A stretch of 64,000 nt of DNA from Paenibacillus sedimenti (GTDB lineage Bacteria; Bacillota; Bacilli; Paenibacillales; NBRC-103111): the NCBI RefSeq assembly GCF_014534655.1, contig NZ_JACVVD010000014.1, forward strand, positions 1-64,000, read 5' to 3'. Position numbers and translations under genes: made by a program. Position 1 is the stretch's first letter; every line of letters starts with the position of its first letter. This document shows, piece after piece, positions 25,188-32,702 of the stretch. The notes below the pieces were generated by a model. It was not told the DNA's origin. It worked only from the letters and a program-made list of their open reading frames with translations, and made no database searches.

Positions 25188-26171
25188 ATGAAACGTGAAC
25201 ATTCGCAGCGCACGCCCAAAATTGTCGTGATCGGCGGTGGTACGGGTCTCTCCGTCATGCTCAGAGGCTTGAAGGAAAAGCCGGTGGACATCACAGCAAT
25301 CGTAACGGTTGCGGATGATGGAGGAAGCTCCGGCATTCTCAGAAATGAAATGCAGATGCCCCCGCCCGGGGACATCCGCAACGTGCTGACGGCACTCGCT
25401 GATGTCGAGCCTCTTCTGTCGCTGATGCTCCAGTATCGATTTCAGTCAGGAACCGGATTAGCCGGACACAGTCTGGGAAATCTAATTCTGGCAGCGCTAA
25501 CCGATATTACCGGTGATTTTGTGACTGCCGTTCAAGAAATGAATCGTGTATTTGCTGTCAAAGGCAGGGTACTGCCGGCATCGAGTCAAGCGATCGTGCT
25601 CAAAGCGATCATGGAAAACGGGGCTCTCGTTACAGGCGAGTCCAAAATCCCAAAGGCAGAGGGACGCATCAAACGCGTTTCTATCGAGCCTGCGGGTGTG
25701 ATGCCGCTGCCGGAAGCCATACAGGCCATACAGGAAGCGGACGCCATCATTTGCGGTCCTGGAAGTTTGTACACCAGCTTGTTGCCGAATTTGCTCGTTC
25801 CCCAAGTTGCGCAAGAAATTATGAAATCAGACGCAGTGAAGATGTTCATCTGCAATGTCATGACACAGCCCGGAGAGACCGATGACTATTCGGTCAGCGA
25901 TCATTTAGACGCTTTCCATGACCATTTAGGGCATCATTTGTTTGATTATGTCATCGTGAATAACGGCGAAATTCCTCCCCAAGTCCAAGCGAAATACGCA
26001 GAGAAGGGCTCGAAAGCAGTTCATCTGGATCTGGATGAAGTGACGAAGAGGGGATACCGGGTCATTGCAGACCGGCTCGTGTTGTTCCGAACCTATCTGC
26101 GCCACGACGCTGAGAAGCTGAGTGACCATATTTATCAGCTCGTTGAAAGCTGGATGTTAAGGAAGAGGTGA
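25188..26171 (+). CDS. glmR: GlmR/YvcK gluconeogenesis and cell-wall factor
   Basis: 327 residues of the YvcK (CofD-like) family. KIVVIGGGTGLSVMLRGLK, TVADDGGSSG, PPPGDIRNVL and GPGSLYTSLLPNLLVP are hallmark blocks. In Bacillus GlmR binds UDP-GlcNAc and stimulates GlmS, diverting carbon into peptidoglycan precursors when gluconeogenic sources are used. ATG follows AAAGAGGGTG. The stop overlaps the region just before whiA. Confidence 0.94.
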   Translation: MKREHSQRTPKIVVIGGGTGLSVMLRGLKEKPVDITAIVTVADDGGSSGILRNEMQMPPPGDIRNVLTALADVEPLLSLMLQYRFQSGTGLAGHSLGNLILAALTDITGDFVTAVQEMNRVFAVKGRVLPASSQAIVLKAIMENGALVTGESKIPKAEGRIKRVSIEPAGVMPLPEAIQAIQEADAIICGPGSLYTSLLPNLLVPQVAQEIMKSDAVKMFICNVMTQPGETDDYSVSDHLDAFHDHLGHHLFDYVIVNNGEIPPQVQAKYAEKGSKAVHLDLDEVTKRGYRVIADRLVLFRTYLRHDAEKLSDHIYQLVESWMLRKR

Positions 26172-26176
26172 GACCT

Positions 26177-27106
26177 TTGTCCTTCGCGGCACAAACCAAA
26201 AAAGAATTAACCCTTGTTGAAACGGAAGCGTGTTGCGAGAAAGCGGAGCTGTCCGCGTTAATCCGGATGAATGGATCCGTTTCGCTATCGAACGGACGCG
26301 TCATTCTCGATATATCAACCGAAAATGCCGCAATCGCAAGAAGAATCTATACCCTCATAAAGAAGACGTATAAACTGCATACCGAGCTGCTTGTACGCAA
26401 GAAGATGCGTCTTAAGAAGAACAATGTATACATCGTTCGCGTTCCAGGACAAGTGCAAGAGCTGCTAGGCGATCTGAAAATCGTTTCCGAAGGCTTTATT
26501 TTTACCCCTGGAATTGAAAAAGAGATTGTTCGCGGAAACTGCTGCAAGCGCGCTTACTTGCGCGGTGCTTTCATGGCCGGGGGCTCGGTAAATAATCCGG
26601 AGGGTTCTTCGTACCATCTGGAGATCGCTTCCATCTATGAGGAGCATTGCCGGGCGCTCACGCAGCTTGCGAATAGGTTCGACTTGAACGCTCGTTTCAT
26701 CGAGCGCAAAAAAGGCTTCGTTCTTTACATCAAGGAAGGCGAGAAGATAATCGAGTTCCTGAGCCTCATCGGCGCCCATCAGGCGCTGCTTCGTTTTGAA
26801 GACGTTCGCATTATGAAGGACATGCGCAATTCGGTAAACAGGATTGTGAACTGTGAAACTGCGAATTTGAACAAGACGATCGGTGCTGCCGTGAGACAAA
26901 TCGACAATATCCGGCTTCTGCAGCGCAAGGTAGGTCTGGAGAGTCTGCCGGATAAGCTGAGAGAAGTTGCCGAAATTAGGCTTCAGCATCCCGACATGAA
27001 TCTCAAGGAAGTTGGCGATATGCTCAAAGGGAACGTTAGCAAATCGGGCGTTAATCATCGTCTTCGAAAAATAGATGAATTAGCCGAAAAACTGCGAAAT
27101 TCTTGA
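26177..27106 (+). CDS. whiA: WhiA DNA-binding protein
   Basis: 309 residues if translation begins at TTG 26177, which gives the usual start MSFAAQTKKELTLVE and follows GGAAGAGGTGAG; a GTG at 26168 would add three residues. Two LAGLIDADG-like halves (YLRGAFMAGGSVNNPEGSYH-like, DLNARFIERKKGFVLYIKEG) are followed by a C-terminal helix-turn-helix (LREVAEIRLQHPDMNLKEVG). WhiA affects cell division and chromosome segregation in Bacilli and sporulation in actinobacteria. Confidence 0.94.
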   Translation: MSFAAQTKKELTLVETEACCEKAELSALIRMNGSVSLSNGRVILDISTENAAIARRIYTLIKKTYKLHTELLVRKKMRLKKNNVYIVRVPGQVQELLGDLKIVSEGFIFTPGIEKEIVRGNCCKRAYLRGAFMAGGSVNNPEGSSYHLEIASIYEEHCRALTQLANRFDLNARFIERKKGFVLYIKEGEKIIEFLSLIGAHQALLRFEDVRIMKDMRNSVNRIVNCETANLNKTIGAAVRQIDNIRLLQRKVGLESLPDKLREVAEIRLQHPDMNLKEVGDMLKGNVSKSGVNHRLRKIDELAEKLRNS

Positions 27107-27154
27107 GTCTAGACGGCCTCATATAGCACTTGCTCAAGTTTTTCTCATTTTTTC

Positions 27155-27183
27155 TAGTGTACTTGCGTGAAAAATGCTATAAT
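27155..27183 (+). promoter_or_regulatory. Extended -10 promoter before the HPr/Crh-like gene
   Basis: TGC-TATAAT (27175-27183) is an extended -10 element about 75 bases upstream of the gene. The -35 is weak. It separates this gene from the rapZ-glmR-whiA transcript. Confidence 0.6.
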
Positions 27184-27255
27184 GTTAAAACATAGGGTAT
27201 TTGTACTGTTTTTCAGTAGTAGTTCATATAAGCTCGAGTAGGGGGAATTAGTTCC

Positions 27256-27525
27256 ATGTCCAGACGGCCAGTCGTTGTGAAGTTGAGAACAGGACTTCAT
27301 GCCAGACCTGCGGCATTGTTTGTTCAAGAGGCAAATAAGTTTTCATCTGAAATCTTCGTCGAAAAAGATGAAAAGAAAGTGAATGCGAAAAGCATCATGG
27401 GAATTATGAGCCTTGCGATCAGTACAGGGACCGAAGTCTTCATAAGCGCAGAAGGATCGGACGCCGAGCAGGCTGTAAACGCTTTAGTCACATTGGTAAG
27501 CAAGGAAGAATTGGAGAACCAATAA
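27256..27525 (+). CDS. crh: HPr-family protein at the Crh locus, with His15 and Ser46
   Basis: 89 residues, HPr fold. Genomic position directly after whiA is that of Bacillus crh, but residue 15 is His in GLHARPAA, the PTS phosphorylation site that Crh of B. subtilis has lost (Gln15 there). Ser46 in NAKSIMG, the HprK target, is also present. So it has both sites and could act as a PTS phosphocarrier, as a CcpA cofactor, or both. The hprK gene at 8123 encodes its likely kinase. Calling it crh rests on synteny; calling it ptsH would rest on the residues. Well-spaced GGGGGAATT before ATG. Confidence 0.85.
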   Translation: MSRRPVVVKLRTGLHARPAALFVQEANKFSSEIFVEKDEKKVNAKSIMGIMSLAISTGTEVFISAEGSDAEQAVNALVTLVSKEELENQ

Positions 27526-27531
27526 TTCGTC

Positions 27532-27559
27532 AAAAGCTTCCTTTCGGGGAAGCTTTTTT
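27532..27559 (+). terminator. First terminator after the HPr-like gene
   Basis: AAAAGCTTCC pairs with GGAAGCTTTT and continues as TTTTTG. Confidence 0.88.
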
Positions 27560-27604
27560 GAAGAATCTCCAACCGGAGAATAAAAGAAGAGGTTCCGCCG
27601 GATC

Positions 27605-27645
27605 AAAGAAGCTCTGCGTGTCAAGTACATGCAGAGCTTCTTTTC
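27605..27645 (+). terminator. Second terminator after the HPr-like gene
   Basis: GAAGCTCTGC (27608-27617) pairs with GCAGAGCTTC (27631-27640), then TTTTC. Tandem terminators isolate the following two-component operon. Confidence 0.8.
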
Positions 27646-27759
27646 ATTTTCGCCGTATGTGATTTCAAAAAATGTGAAATGTATGTTAGTATGTAGCATT
27701 AGAATTTTTTGTCGTGTTGAGAAATAAAGTTTGATTCTCCAGTAGGAGCGGATCGCAGG

Positions 27760-29037
27760 ATGCCGAATTTTATTAAAAATGAAAGATTGCAAATCGTCAT
27801 TATTGCTTTAGCTACGGCTATTGCCGAAGGAATCAAGATTCATCCGTTCAGCGGTGATCTCTTTCGTATTGGTCTTGGTGTGAGCACCTTTTTGTTTTTC
27901 TTATTATTCATGCGCCATTTGTCTTACATAACAACCGGAATCCTTACAGGATTGTTTAATGTAGTTTTTCAGGCAGTGGAATGGATGATCCATACACAAT
28001 CTTTTTCTGTAATGGCAAGCTTGCAAAATAATTTGGCTGCAGGCTTTTACTATGTGGTTTTTGCATATGGCATGAGCATGATTCAAAAAACAATCAATGA
28101 ATATCAGCCTTTTCTTTTAGGCGGAATTGTTTCGCTTATCGATTTTGCTTCCAATGTGACGGAGCTTTTTATCCGCGGGTTGCTGCTGGATACCGGCTTG
28201 CTTCATTTTAACGGATGGTTTCTTTTGATGGCAACAGCGGTGGTTCGTAGTTTTTTTGTCATCGGGTTATACAGCAGTATTTCTATCAATCAAATGCGTA
28301 TTCTACATGCGGAGCAGGAAAAACGAGTGGAACAGATGCTGAATATTGGGGCTGGTTTATACGGGGAAGCCTTTTATCTAAATAAATCCATGGATACGAT
28401 AGAGTCCATTACCGCCGATAGCTTTGATCTTTATCGTAAATTAAGAGAGGATAATCTGGACGGTTACAGTCAAAAGGCATTAGGGGTTTCACAACAAATC
28501 CATGAAGTAAAGAAGGATTCTCAGCGCATTTTGGCAGGGTTACAAAAATTATTTGATAGTGAAATCGCGGTGAATATGGATCTCTCCGAAATTCTCCGCT
28601 TTGTCATCAAAGGAAATCAGGGATATAGCGAGATGCTGAAGAAGCAAATCATCATAGAAAAAGAAATGGGCGATGATTTTAACATCAAAAACTACATTCC
28701 CATATTGACCATACTCAATAATTTGGTAGCGAATGCCGTAGAAGCCATAAAGAAAGAAGGAACAATAAACATACAAGTTTTTGAAAAAGAAAACGAAACC
28801 TTTTTTGTTGTGTCCGACTCCGGAAAAGGCATACCCGAAGACGATTATGACGTCATTTTTGAACCGGGTTTTACGACTAAGTTTAATGTGAAAGGGACCG
28901 CGGCAACAGGAATCGGCCTTTCTCATGTACGGGATATTGTTCGTTCTCTCGGTGGAGAGATCAGAGTAGAGACATCTAACAAGGTGAGCAGCAAATTTGT
29001 TGTTTGTCTTCCGACAGCCGAATTAAAGGAGGGGTAG
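27760..29037 (+). CDS. glnK: GlnK (YcbA)-like sensor histidine kinase
   Basis: 425 residues. Five or six membrane segments occupy the first ~185 residues (no large extracellular loop), then a linker, a phospho-acceptor region around QQIHEVKKDSQRI, and an ATPase domain with N-box NNLVANAVEAIKK, G1 DSGKGIPEDD and G2 TGIGLSHVRDI. Architecture and the paired YcbB-type regulator match GlnK of Bacillus, which senses glutamine and switches on glutaminase and glutamine uptake genes. Three bases separate it from its regulator. Ligand specificity is inferred from family and from the amino-acid transporter downstream. Confidence 0.82.
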   Translation: MPNFIKNERLQIVIIALATAIAEGIKIHPFSGDLFRIGLGVSTFLFFLLFMRHLSYITTGILTGLFNVVFQAVEWMIHTQSFSVMASLQNNLAAGFYYVVFAYGMSMIQKTINEYQPFLLGGIVSLIDFASNVTELFIRGLLLDTGLLHFNGWFLLMATAVVRSFFVIGLYSSISINQMRILHAEQEKRVEQMLNIGAGLYGEAFYLNKSMDTIESITADSFDLYRKLREDNLDGYSQKALGVSQQIHEVKKDSQRILAGLQKLFDSEIAVNMDLSEILRFVIKGNQGYSEMLKKQIIIEKEMGDDFNIKNYIPILTILNNLVANAVEAIKKEGTINIQVFEKENETFFVVSDSGKGIPEDDYDVIFEPGFTTKFNVKGTAATGIGLSHVRDIVRSLGGEIRVETSNKVSSKFVVCLPTAELKEG

Positions 29038-29040
29038 TCG

Positions 29041-29943
29041 ATGTCACTTTCGTTTATTATTGTGGATGACGATATCGTTAGCAGACGCATGCTGAAGCAT
29101 ATTATTGAGGACTGTGGACTTGGCGACGTCATAGGCGCGGCGGGCGGGGGGATTGAGGGGGCGCGAATGATCCTTGAGGCGAAACCGGACGTTGTGTTGA
29201 TCGATTTGTTAATGCCTGATCAGGATGGAATTGAGACGATATCACAATTAAAAAAACAAGGTTTTAACGGGAAGTTTATTATGATTTCGCAAGTTGAAAA
29301 TAAAGAAATGGTAGGACTAGCCTACCAAAATGGGATCGAATTTTATATTCATAAGCCGATTAACCGTGTGGAAGTAGAAGCCGTATTATTTAAAGTTAGT
29401 GAACGGTGGAAATATGAGCGCTATATCATTGAGATTAAGCAATCTCTAGCGAAAATGGAAGGCATCGAATTGCCGTCGGGGCGTGAAGAACGAAGCAGCG
29501 TACGTGATATCGTGAAACAAATCCTTATGGATTTGGGGATTATCGGTGAAAGCGGCAGCAAGGACATTATTTCCATGATGGAGATTTTGGTCGAACGCAG
29601 AAGCCAGGCTAATCAAGACTTCCCGCCGCTTAAGGAACTATACGAAGCTGTAGCCAGAACCTATAAACAAAGTAAAAATGAGATAGAGAAAGAGAGTAAG
29701 ACCATTGAACAGCGGATTCGGAGAACGGTTATAGCTGCGTTAACGAACCTGGCGTCCATTGGTTTAACTGACTATAGTAACCCCAAATTCGAATATTATG
29801 CCCCGCTCTACTTTGATTTTCAGGATGTACGGATGAAAATGAAGGGAATGGATGAAGAGGTAAGTCCTGATAAAGGCAGAGTGAATATAAAAAAATTTTT
29901 ACATGTGTTTTATTTGGAGACGCTGGAGAAAATGAAGCAATAA
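29041..29943 (+). CDS. glnL: GlnL (YcbB)-like response regulator
   Basis: 300 residues. Receiver domain 1-125 with acidic pocket VDDD (8-11), phospho-acceptor Asp55 in VLIDLLMPDQDG, and Lys in HKPINRVEVE. The C-terminal half is the YcbB-type DNA-binding domain, distinct from the OmpR or NarL outputs. The receiver segment QVENKEMVGLAYQNGIEFYIHKPINR closely resembles Bacillus GlnL. Cotranscribed with the kinase and followed by a terminator, then by an ABC transporter operon that is the obvious candidate target. Confidence 0.84.
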   Translation: MSLSFIIVDDDIVSRRMLKHIIEDCGLGDVIGAAGGGIEGARMILEAKPDVVLIDLLMPDQDGIETISQLKKQGFNGKFIMISQVENKEMVGLAYQNGIEFYIHKPINRVEVEAVLFKVSERWKYERYIIEIKQSLAKMEGIELPSGREERSSVRDIVKQILMDLGIIGESGSKDIISMMEILVERRSQANQDFPPLKELYEAVARTYKQSKNEIEKESKTIEQRIRRTVIAALTNLASIGLTDYSNPKFEYYAPLYFDFQDVRMKMKGMDEEVSPDKGRVNIKKFLHVFYLETLEKMKQ

Positions 29944-30248
29944 ATGAGTTTAAATATGCAAAGTAAGGAATCCGACTTTTGATCAAGAGGTTGGGTTCCT
30001 TTTATTCGTGTAATATAACATCACATTTTGAATACGCTTACCATTTTGTGCAAACGGATACATACTTCAAAACCTTAAGTTATAGTGTCTGTGAAACCAT
30101 GGAATTTGTTTACATGTAAAATTATTTATCATATGGAGGGATCTATTTTTGTAGGATCGTGTAGGGTTGTGAAGGGAGGGGTTAAGATTAAAAACATGAA
30201 AGGTTTTATAAAATCTGTGTACGATTATAAACGAAAAGGGGTACTTAT
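29944..30248 (+). promoter_or_regulatory. Intergenic control region of the amino-acid ABC operon
   Basis: After a terminator (29965-30004: AAGGAA...TTCCTT with T-run) the region holds a direct repeat CATTTTG at 30024-30030 and 30042-30048 (18 bases apart), and a 12-base palindrome TTTACATGTAAA at 30109-30120. GlnL of Bacillus binds TTTTGT direct repeats, so the first pair is a candidate site, although the spacing differs from the published N4. No confident -35/-10 pair was found. Confidence 0.4.
29965..30004 (+). terminator. Terminator after the GlnL-like gene
   Basis: AAGGAATCCGAC pairs imperfectly with GTTGGGTTCCTT around a 12-base loop and runs into TTTT. Confidence 0.7.
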
Positions 30249-31058
30249 ATGAAAAAAATTAGTACAGTTTTATTTGCAACGGTATTGGCATTCTCGCTTA
30301 GCGCTTGCGGCAATGGCGCGGCTGATTCCAATAAGGCGGCGGATCCGACTAAACCAGCCAATCAAACAGGTGCAGTCAAGAAATACATGATCGGTACCGA
30401 CGCGACTTACCCTCCTTTTGAATTCCAAAAAGATGGCAAGTATGTAGGTATTGATATTGATTTGATCAATGCGATCGCCAAAGAAGAGGGCTTCGAAGTT
30501 GAACTGAAACCTATGGATTTCAAAGGAATTATTCCTGCGATCACGGCCAAACAATTGGATGGTGCCATTGCAGGCATTAGTATTACAGATGAGCGTAAGC
30601 AAGTTGTTAATCTGTCCGATCCTTATTATACAGCGGGTCTTTCGCTAGTAGTACGCGAAGATAACACAACGATTAAAAGTCCTGAAGATTTAAAGGGTAA
30701 AACAATTGCGATTAAAAAAGGAACATCAGGTGCCAAGCTTGCAGAAGAATTTGGCAAAAAATACGGTGCTCAAATCAAATATTTTGATGATAGCCCATCG
30801 ATGTACCAGGAAGTCGCGAATAAAAACGCTGACGTAACATTGGAAGACTTTCCTGTAGTTTCCTACAAGATCGCGATTGATCCAAATTCCAAGCTGAAAA
30901 TCGTAGGAGATCGTTTGAATGGCGACTTATACGGTATCGCGGTAAGTAAAGACAATGCCGAGTTGATGACCAAAATTAACAGCGGCTTGAAGAAGCTGAA
31001 AGATAACGGGAAACTTGAGCAAATCGTCAATACGTACATGGCAAAACCTGCAAAATAA
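30249..31058 (+). CDS. Polar amino-acid ABC transporter, solute-binding lipoprotein
   Basis: 269 residues. Lipoprotein signal with lipobox LSAC (Cys about residue 20), a short Asn/Lys/Ala linker, then a family 3 periplasmic-binding fold: IGTDATYPPFEF, YVGIDIDLINAIAKEEG, FKGIIPAITAKQLDGAIAGISIT, and GSGAK-like loop KKGTSGAKLAEE. These motifs fit glutamine, glutamate or other polar amino acids (GlnH/ArtP-like). It is first in a three-gene operon adjacent to a glutamine-type two-component system. SD AAGGGGTAC before ATG. Confidence 0.9.
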   Translation: MKKISTVLFATVLAFSLSACGNGAADSNKAADPTKPANQTGAVKKYMIGTDATYPPFEFQKDGKYVGIDIDLINAIAKEEGFEVELKPMDFKGIIPAITAKQLDGAIAGISITDERKQVVNLSDPYYTAGLSLVVREDNTTIKSPEDLKGKTIAIKKGTSGAKLAEEFGKKYGAQIKYFDDSPSMYQEVANKNADVTLEDFPVVSYKIAIDPNSKLKIVGDRLNGDLYGIAVSKDNAELMTKINSGLKKLKDNGKLEQIVNTYMAKPAK

Positions 31059-31076
31059 ATAAGATGAGACTATATA

Positions 31077-31106
31077 CTGCCGCTCTTTCCGACGAAAGAG
31101 CGGCAG
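31077..31106 (+). promoter_or_regulatory. Strong hairpin between binding-protein and permease genes
   Basis: CTGCCGCTCTTTC and GAAAGAGCGGCAG make a perfect 13-bp stem with CGAC loop and no T-run. Such structures usually protect the upstream mRNA so that the binding protein is made in excess over the membrane parts. Confidence 0.8.
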
Positions 31107-31143
31107 CAAGGTTGAAAGCTAAAAAAAGGGGGATGGGGATTCG

Positions 31144-31800
31144 GTGACTTCCTCATTGCAAGTCATTGTGGATGCAATACCCACGTTAATTCAAGGTGCT
31201 TTAATTACTTTGAAAATCGTTGTTGTTTCTTTAATAATTGCATTTGTCTTAGGTTTAATAGCCGGCTTAATGAGCACATCCGTGAATAAATTCCTTCGAG
31301 GCATTGCAACGGTTTATGTGGATATCATTCGTGGAACACCGCTATTGGTGCAGGTCTTTTTTATTTATTTTGGACTGCCTGTATTCCTGGATATCCGTAT
31401 TTCGGCGGAGATTGCAGGTATTGTAGCCATTAGTTTAAATGCAGGAGCCTATATCGCTGAAATTTTCCGCGCCGGCATCCTGTCTATCAGCAAAGGGCAA
31501 ACTGAAGCCGCGCGATCCCTGGGCTTAAACCGATTTCAAACGATGAGATTAGTTGTTCTGCCACAAGCTGTTCGTCGCATGCTGCCTGCTTTTGTGAACC
31601 AATTCATTGTCAGCATTAAGGATACATCCTTGCTTTCTGTCATTGGAATTAATGAACTTACGCAGAGCGGTGAAATTATCATTTCATCCAACTTCCGCGC
31701 ATTCGAGATATGGGGTGTCGTAGGTATCTTCTACTTCATTATCATTTACGCTTTGTCCCGGTTATCCCGCATGCTTGAAAGGAGGTACGCCTTAAAATGA
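31144..31800 (+). CDS. Polar amino-acid ABC transporter permease
   Basis: 218 residues, GTG start after GGGGGATGGGG. HisM/GlnP-type permease: four to five membrane helices, N-terminal GALITLKIVVVSLIIAF, the YVDIIRGTPLLVQVFFIYFGLP block and the EAA loop AARSLGLNRFQTMRLVVLPQA that contacts the ATPase. The stop overlaps the ATPase start by four bases (ATGA), implying coupled translation. Confidence 0.92.
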   Translation: MTSSLQVIVDAIPTLIQGALITLKIVVVSLIIAFVLGLIAGLMSTSVNKFLRGIATVYVDIIRGTPLLVQVFFIYFGLPVFLDIRISAEIAGIVAISLNAGAYIAEIFRAGILSISKGQTEAARSLGLNRFQTMRLVVLPQAVRRMLPAFVNQFIVSIKDTSLLSVIGINELTQSGEIIISSNFRAFEIWGVVGIFYFIIIYALSRLSRMLERRYALK

Positions 31801-32519
31801 TCGTTGTAGAAAACTTGAAGAAGAAATTTGGTTCGAACGAAGTACTGAAAGATATTTCAACTACGATTCGTGAAAAAGAAGTCGTTTGCGTGATCGGACC
31901 ATCCGGTTCCGGTAAAAGTACATTTCTGCGTTGCCTGAATCTTCTTGAGGATGTAACTAGCGGCAAAGTCGTGATCGGCGATGTGGAAGTCACTTCACCC
32001 AATACGAATATCGATAAATTACGTGAAAATGTAGGGATGGTATTTCAGCTGTTCAATTTATTTCCCCATTTGACCGTGTTGGAAAATATTATGCTGGCCC
32101 CGAAACATATTAAAAAGTTGAACAAGCAGCAAAATGAAGAAAAAGCCATGGAGCTGTTGAAAAAGGTCGGTTTGGCGGCAAAAAGGGACGAATATCCCGA
32201 ACGGTTGTCAGGCGGACAACAGCAGCGTGTAGCGATTGCCCGCGCACTTGCGATGAACCCTCGCGTTATGCTGTTCGATGAGCCGACTTCCGCACTGGAT
32301 CCCGAAATGGTAGGGGAAGTTTTGACGGTTATGAAGGAGCTGGCTCATGAAGGCATCACGATGATTGTCGTCACGCATGAAATGGGATTTGCTCGTGAAG
32401 TGGCGGACCGTGTTATTTTTATGGACGGCGGCTATATTGTGGAGGAAGGCAAGCCCTCCGAAATTTTCGATTCCCCGAAACATGAACGTACGCAAGCATT
32501 CCTTAGCAAAGTCTTATAA
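31797..32519 (+). CDS. glnQ: Polar amino-acid ABC transporter ATPase (GlnQ type)
   Basis: 240 residues. Walker A GPSGSGKST (about 33-41), Q-loop VFQLFNLFPH, signature LSGGQQQRVAIARAL, Walker B VMLFDEPTSALDPEM and switch His VVTHEMGFA are intact. It energises uptake together with the permease and lipoprotein. The name reflects family; substrate (glutamine most likely) is inferred from the neighbouring GlnK/GlnL-like pair. Confidence 0.9.
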   Translation: MIVVENLKKKFGSNEVLKDISTTIREKEVVCVIGPSGSGKSTFLRCLNLLEDVTSGKVVIGDVEVTSPNTNIDKLRENVGMVFQLFNLFPHLTVLENIMLAPKHIKKLNKQQNEEKAMELLKKVGLAAKRDEYPERLSGGQQQRVAIARALAMNPRVMLFDEPTSALDPEMVGEVLTVMKELAHEGITMIVVTHEMGFAREVADRVIFMDGGYIVEEGKPSEIFDSPKHERTQAFLSKVL

Positions 32520-32577
32520 TGGATCGAGAGTAAATCTAATTTTATGGCAAATTTGTTAACGATTAGTGAGAATAAGA

Positions 32578-32630
32578 AACCTTTTCCGGATTACTACGTC
32601 TAATAAACGTGGTCAATGAAGGAAAAGGTT
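32578..32630 (+). terminator. Large-loop hairpin after the ABC operon
   Basis: AACCTTTTCC (about 32578-32587) pairs with GGAAAAGGTT (about 32619-32628), with an ACGT/ACGT pair inside the loop, followed by ATTTT. A weak terminator at best. Confidence 0.4.
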
Positions 32631-32702
32631 ATTTTGCCGTTCTTTACGGATTGGTGTCCGTCTGCCCACACCCCAATTATATACTTTAAAAGGAGTCGGA
32701 GC

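Noticed and set aside
30028..30042. CcpA cre site before the ABC transporter
   Set aside because: TGAATACGCTTACC resembles the cre consensus but misses two fixed positions, so I did not call it.
32616..32702. Longer N-terminus for the secreted copper-amine-oxidase-domain protein
   Set aside because: The extra 29 residues would bury the signal peptide; ATG 32703 has a good ribosome-binding site and starts the signal directly.
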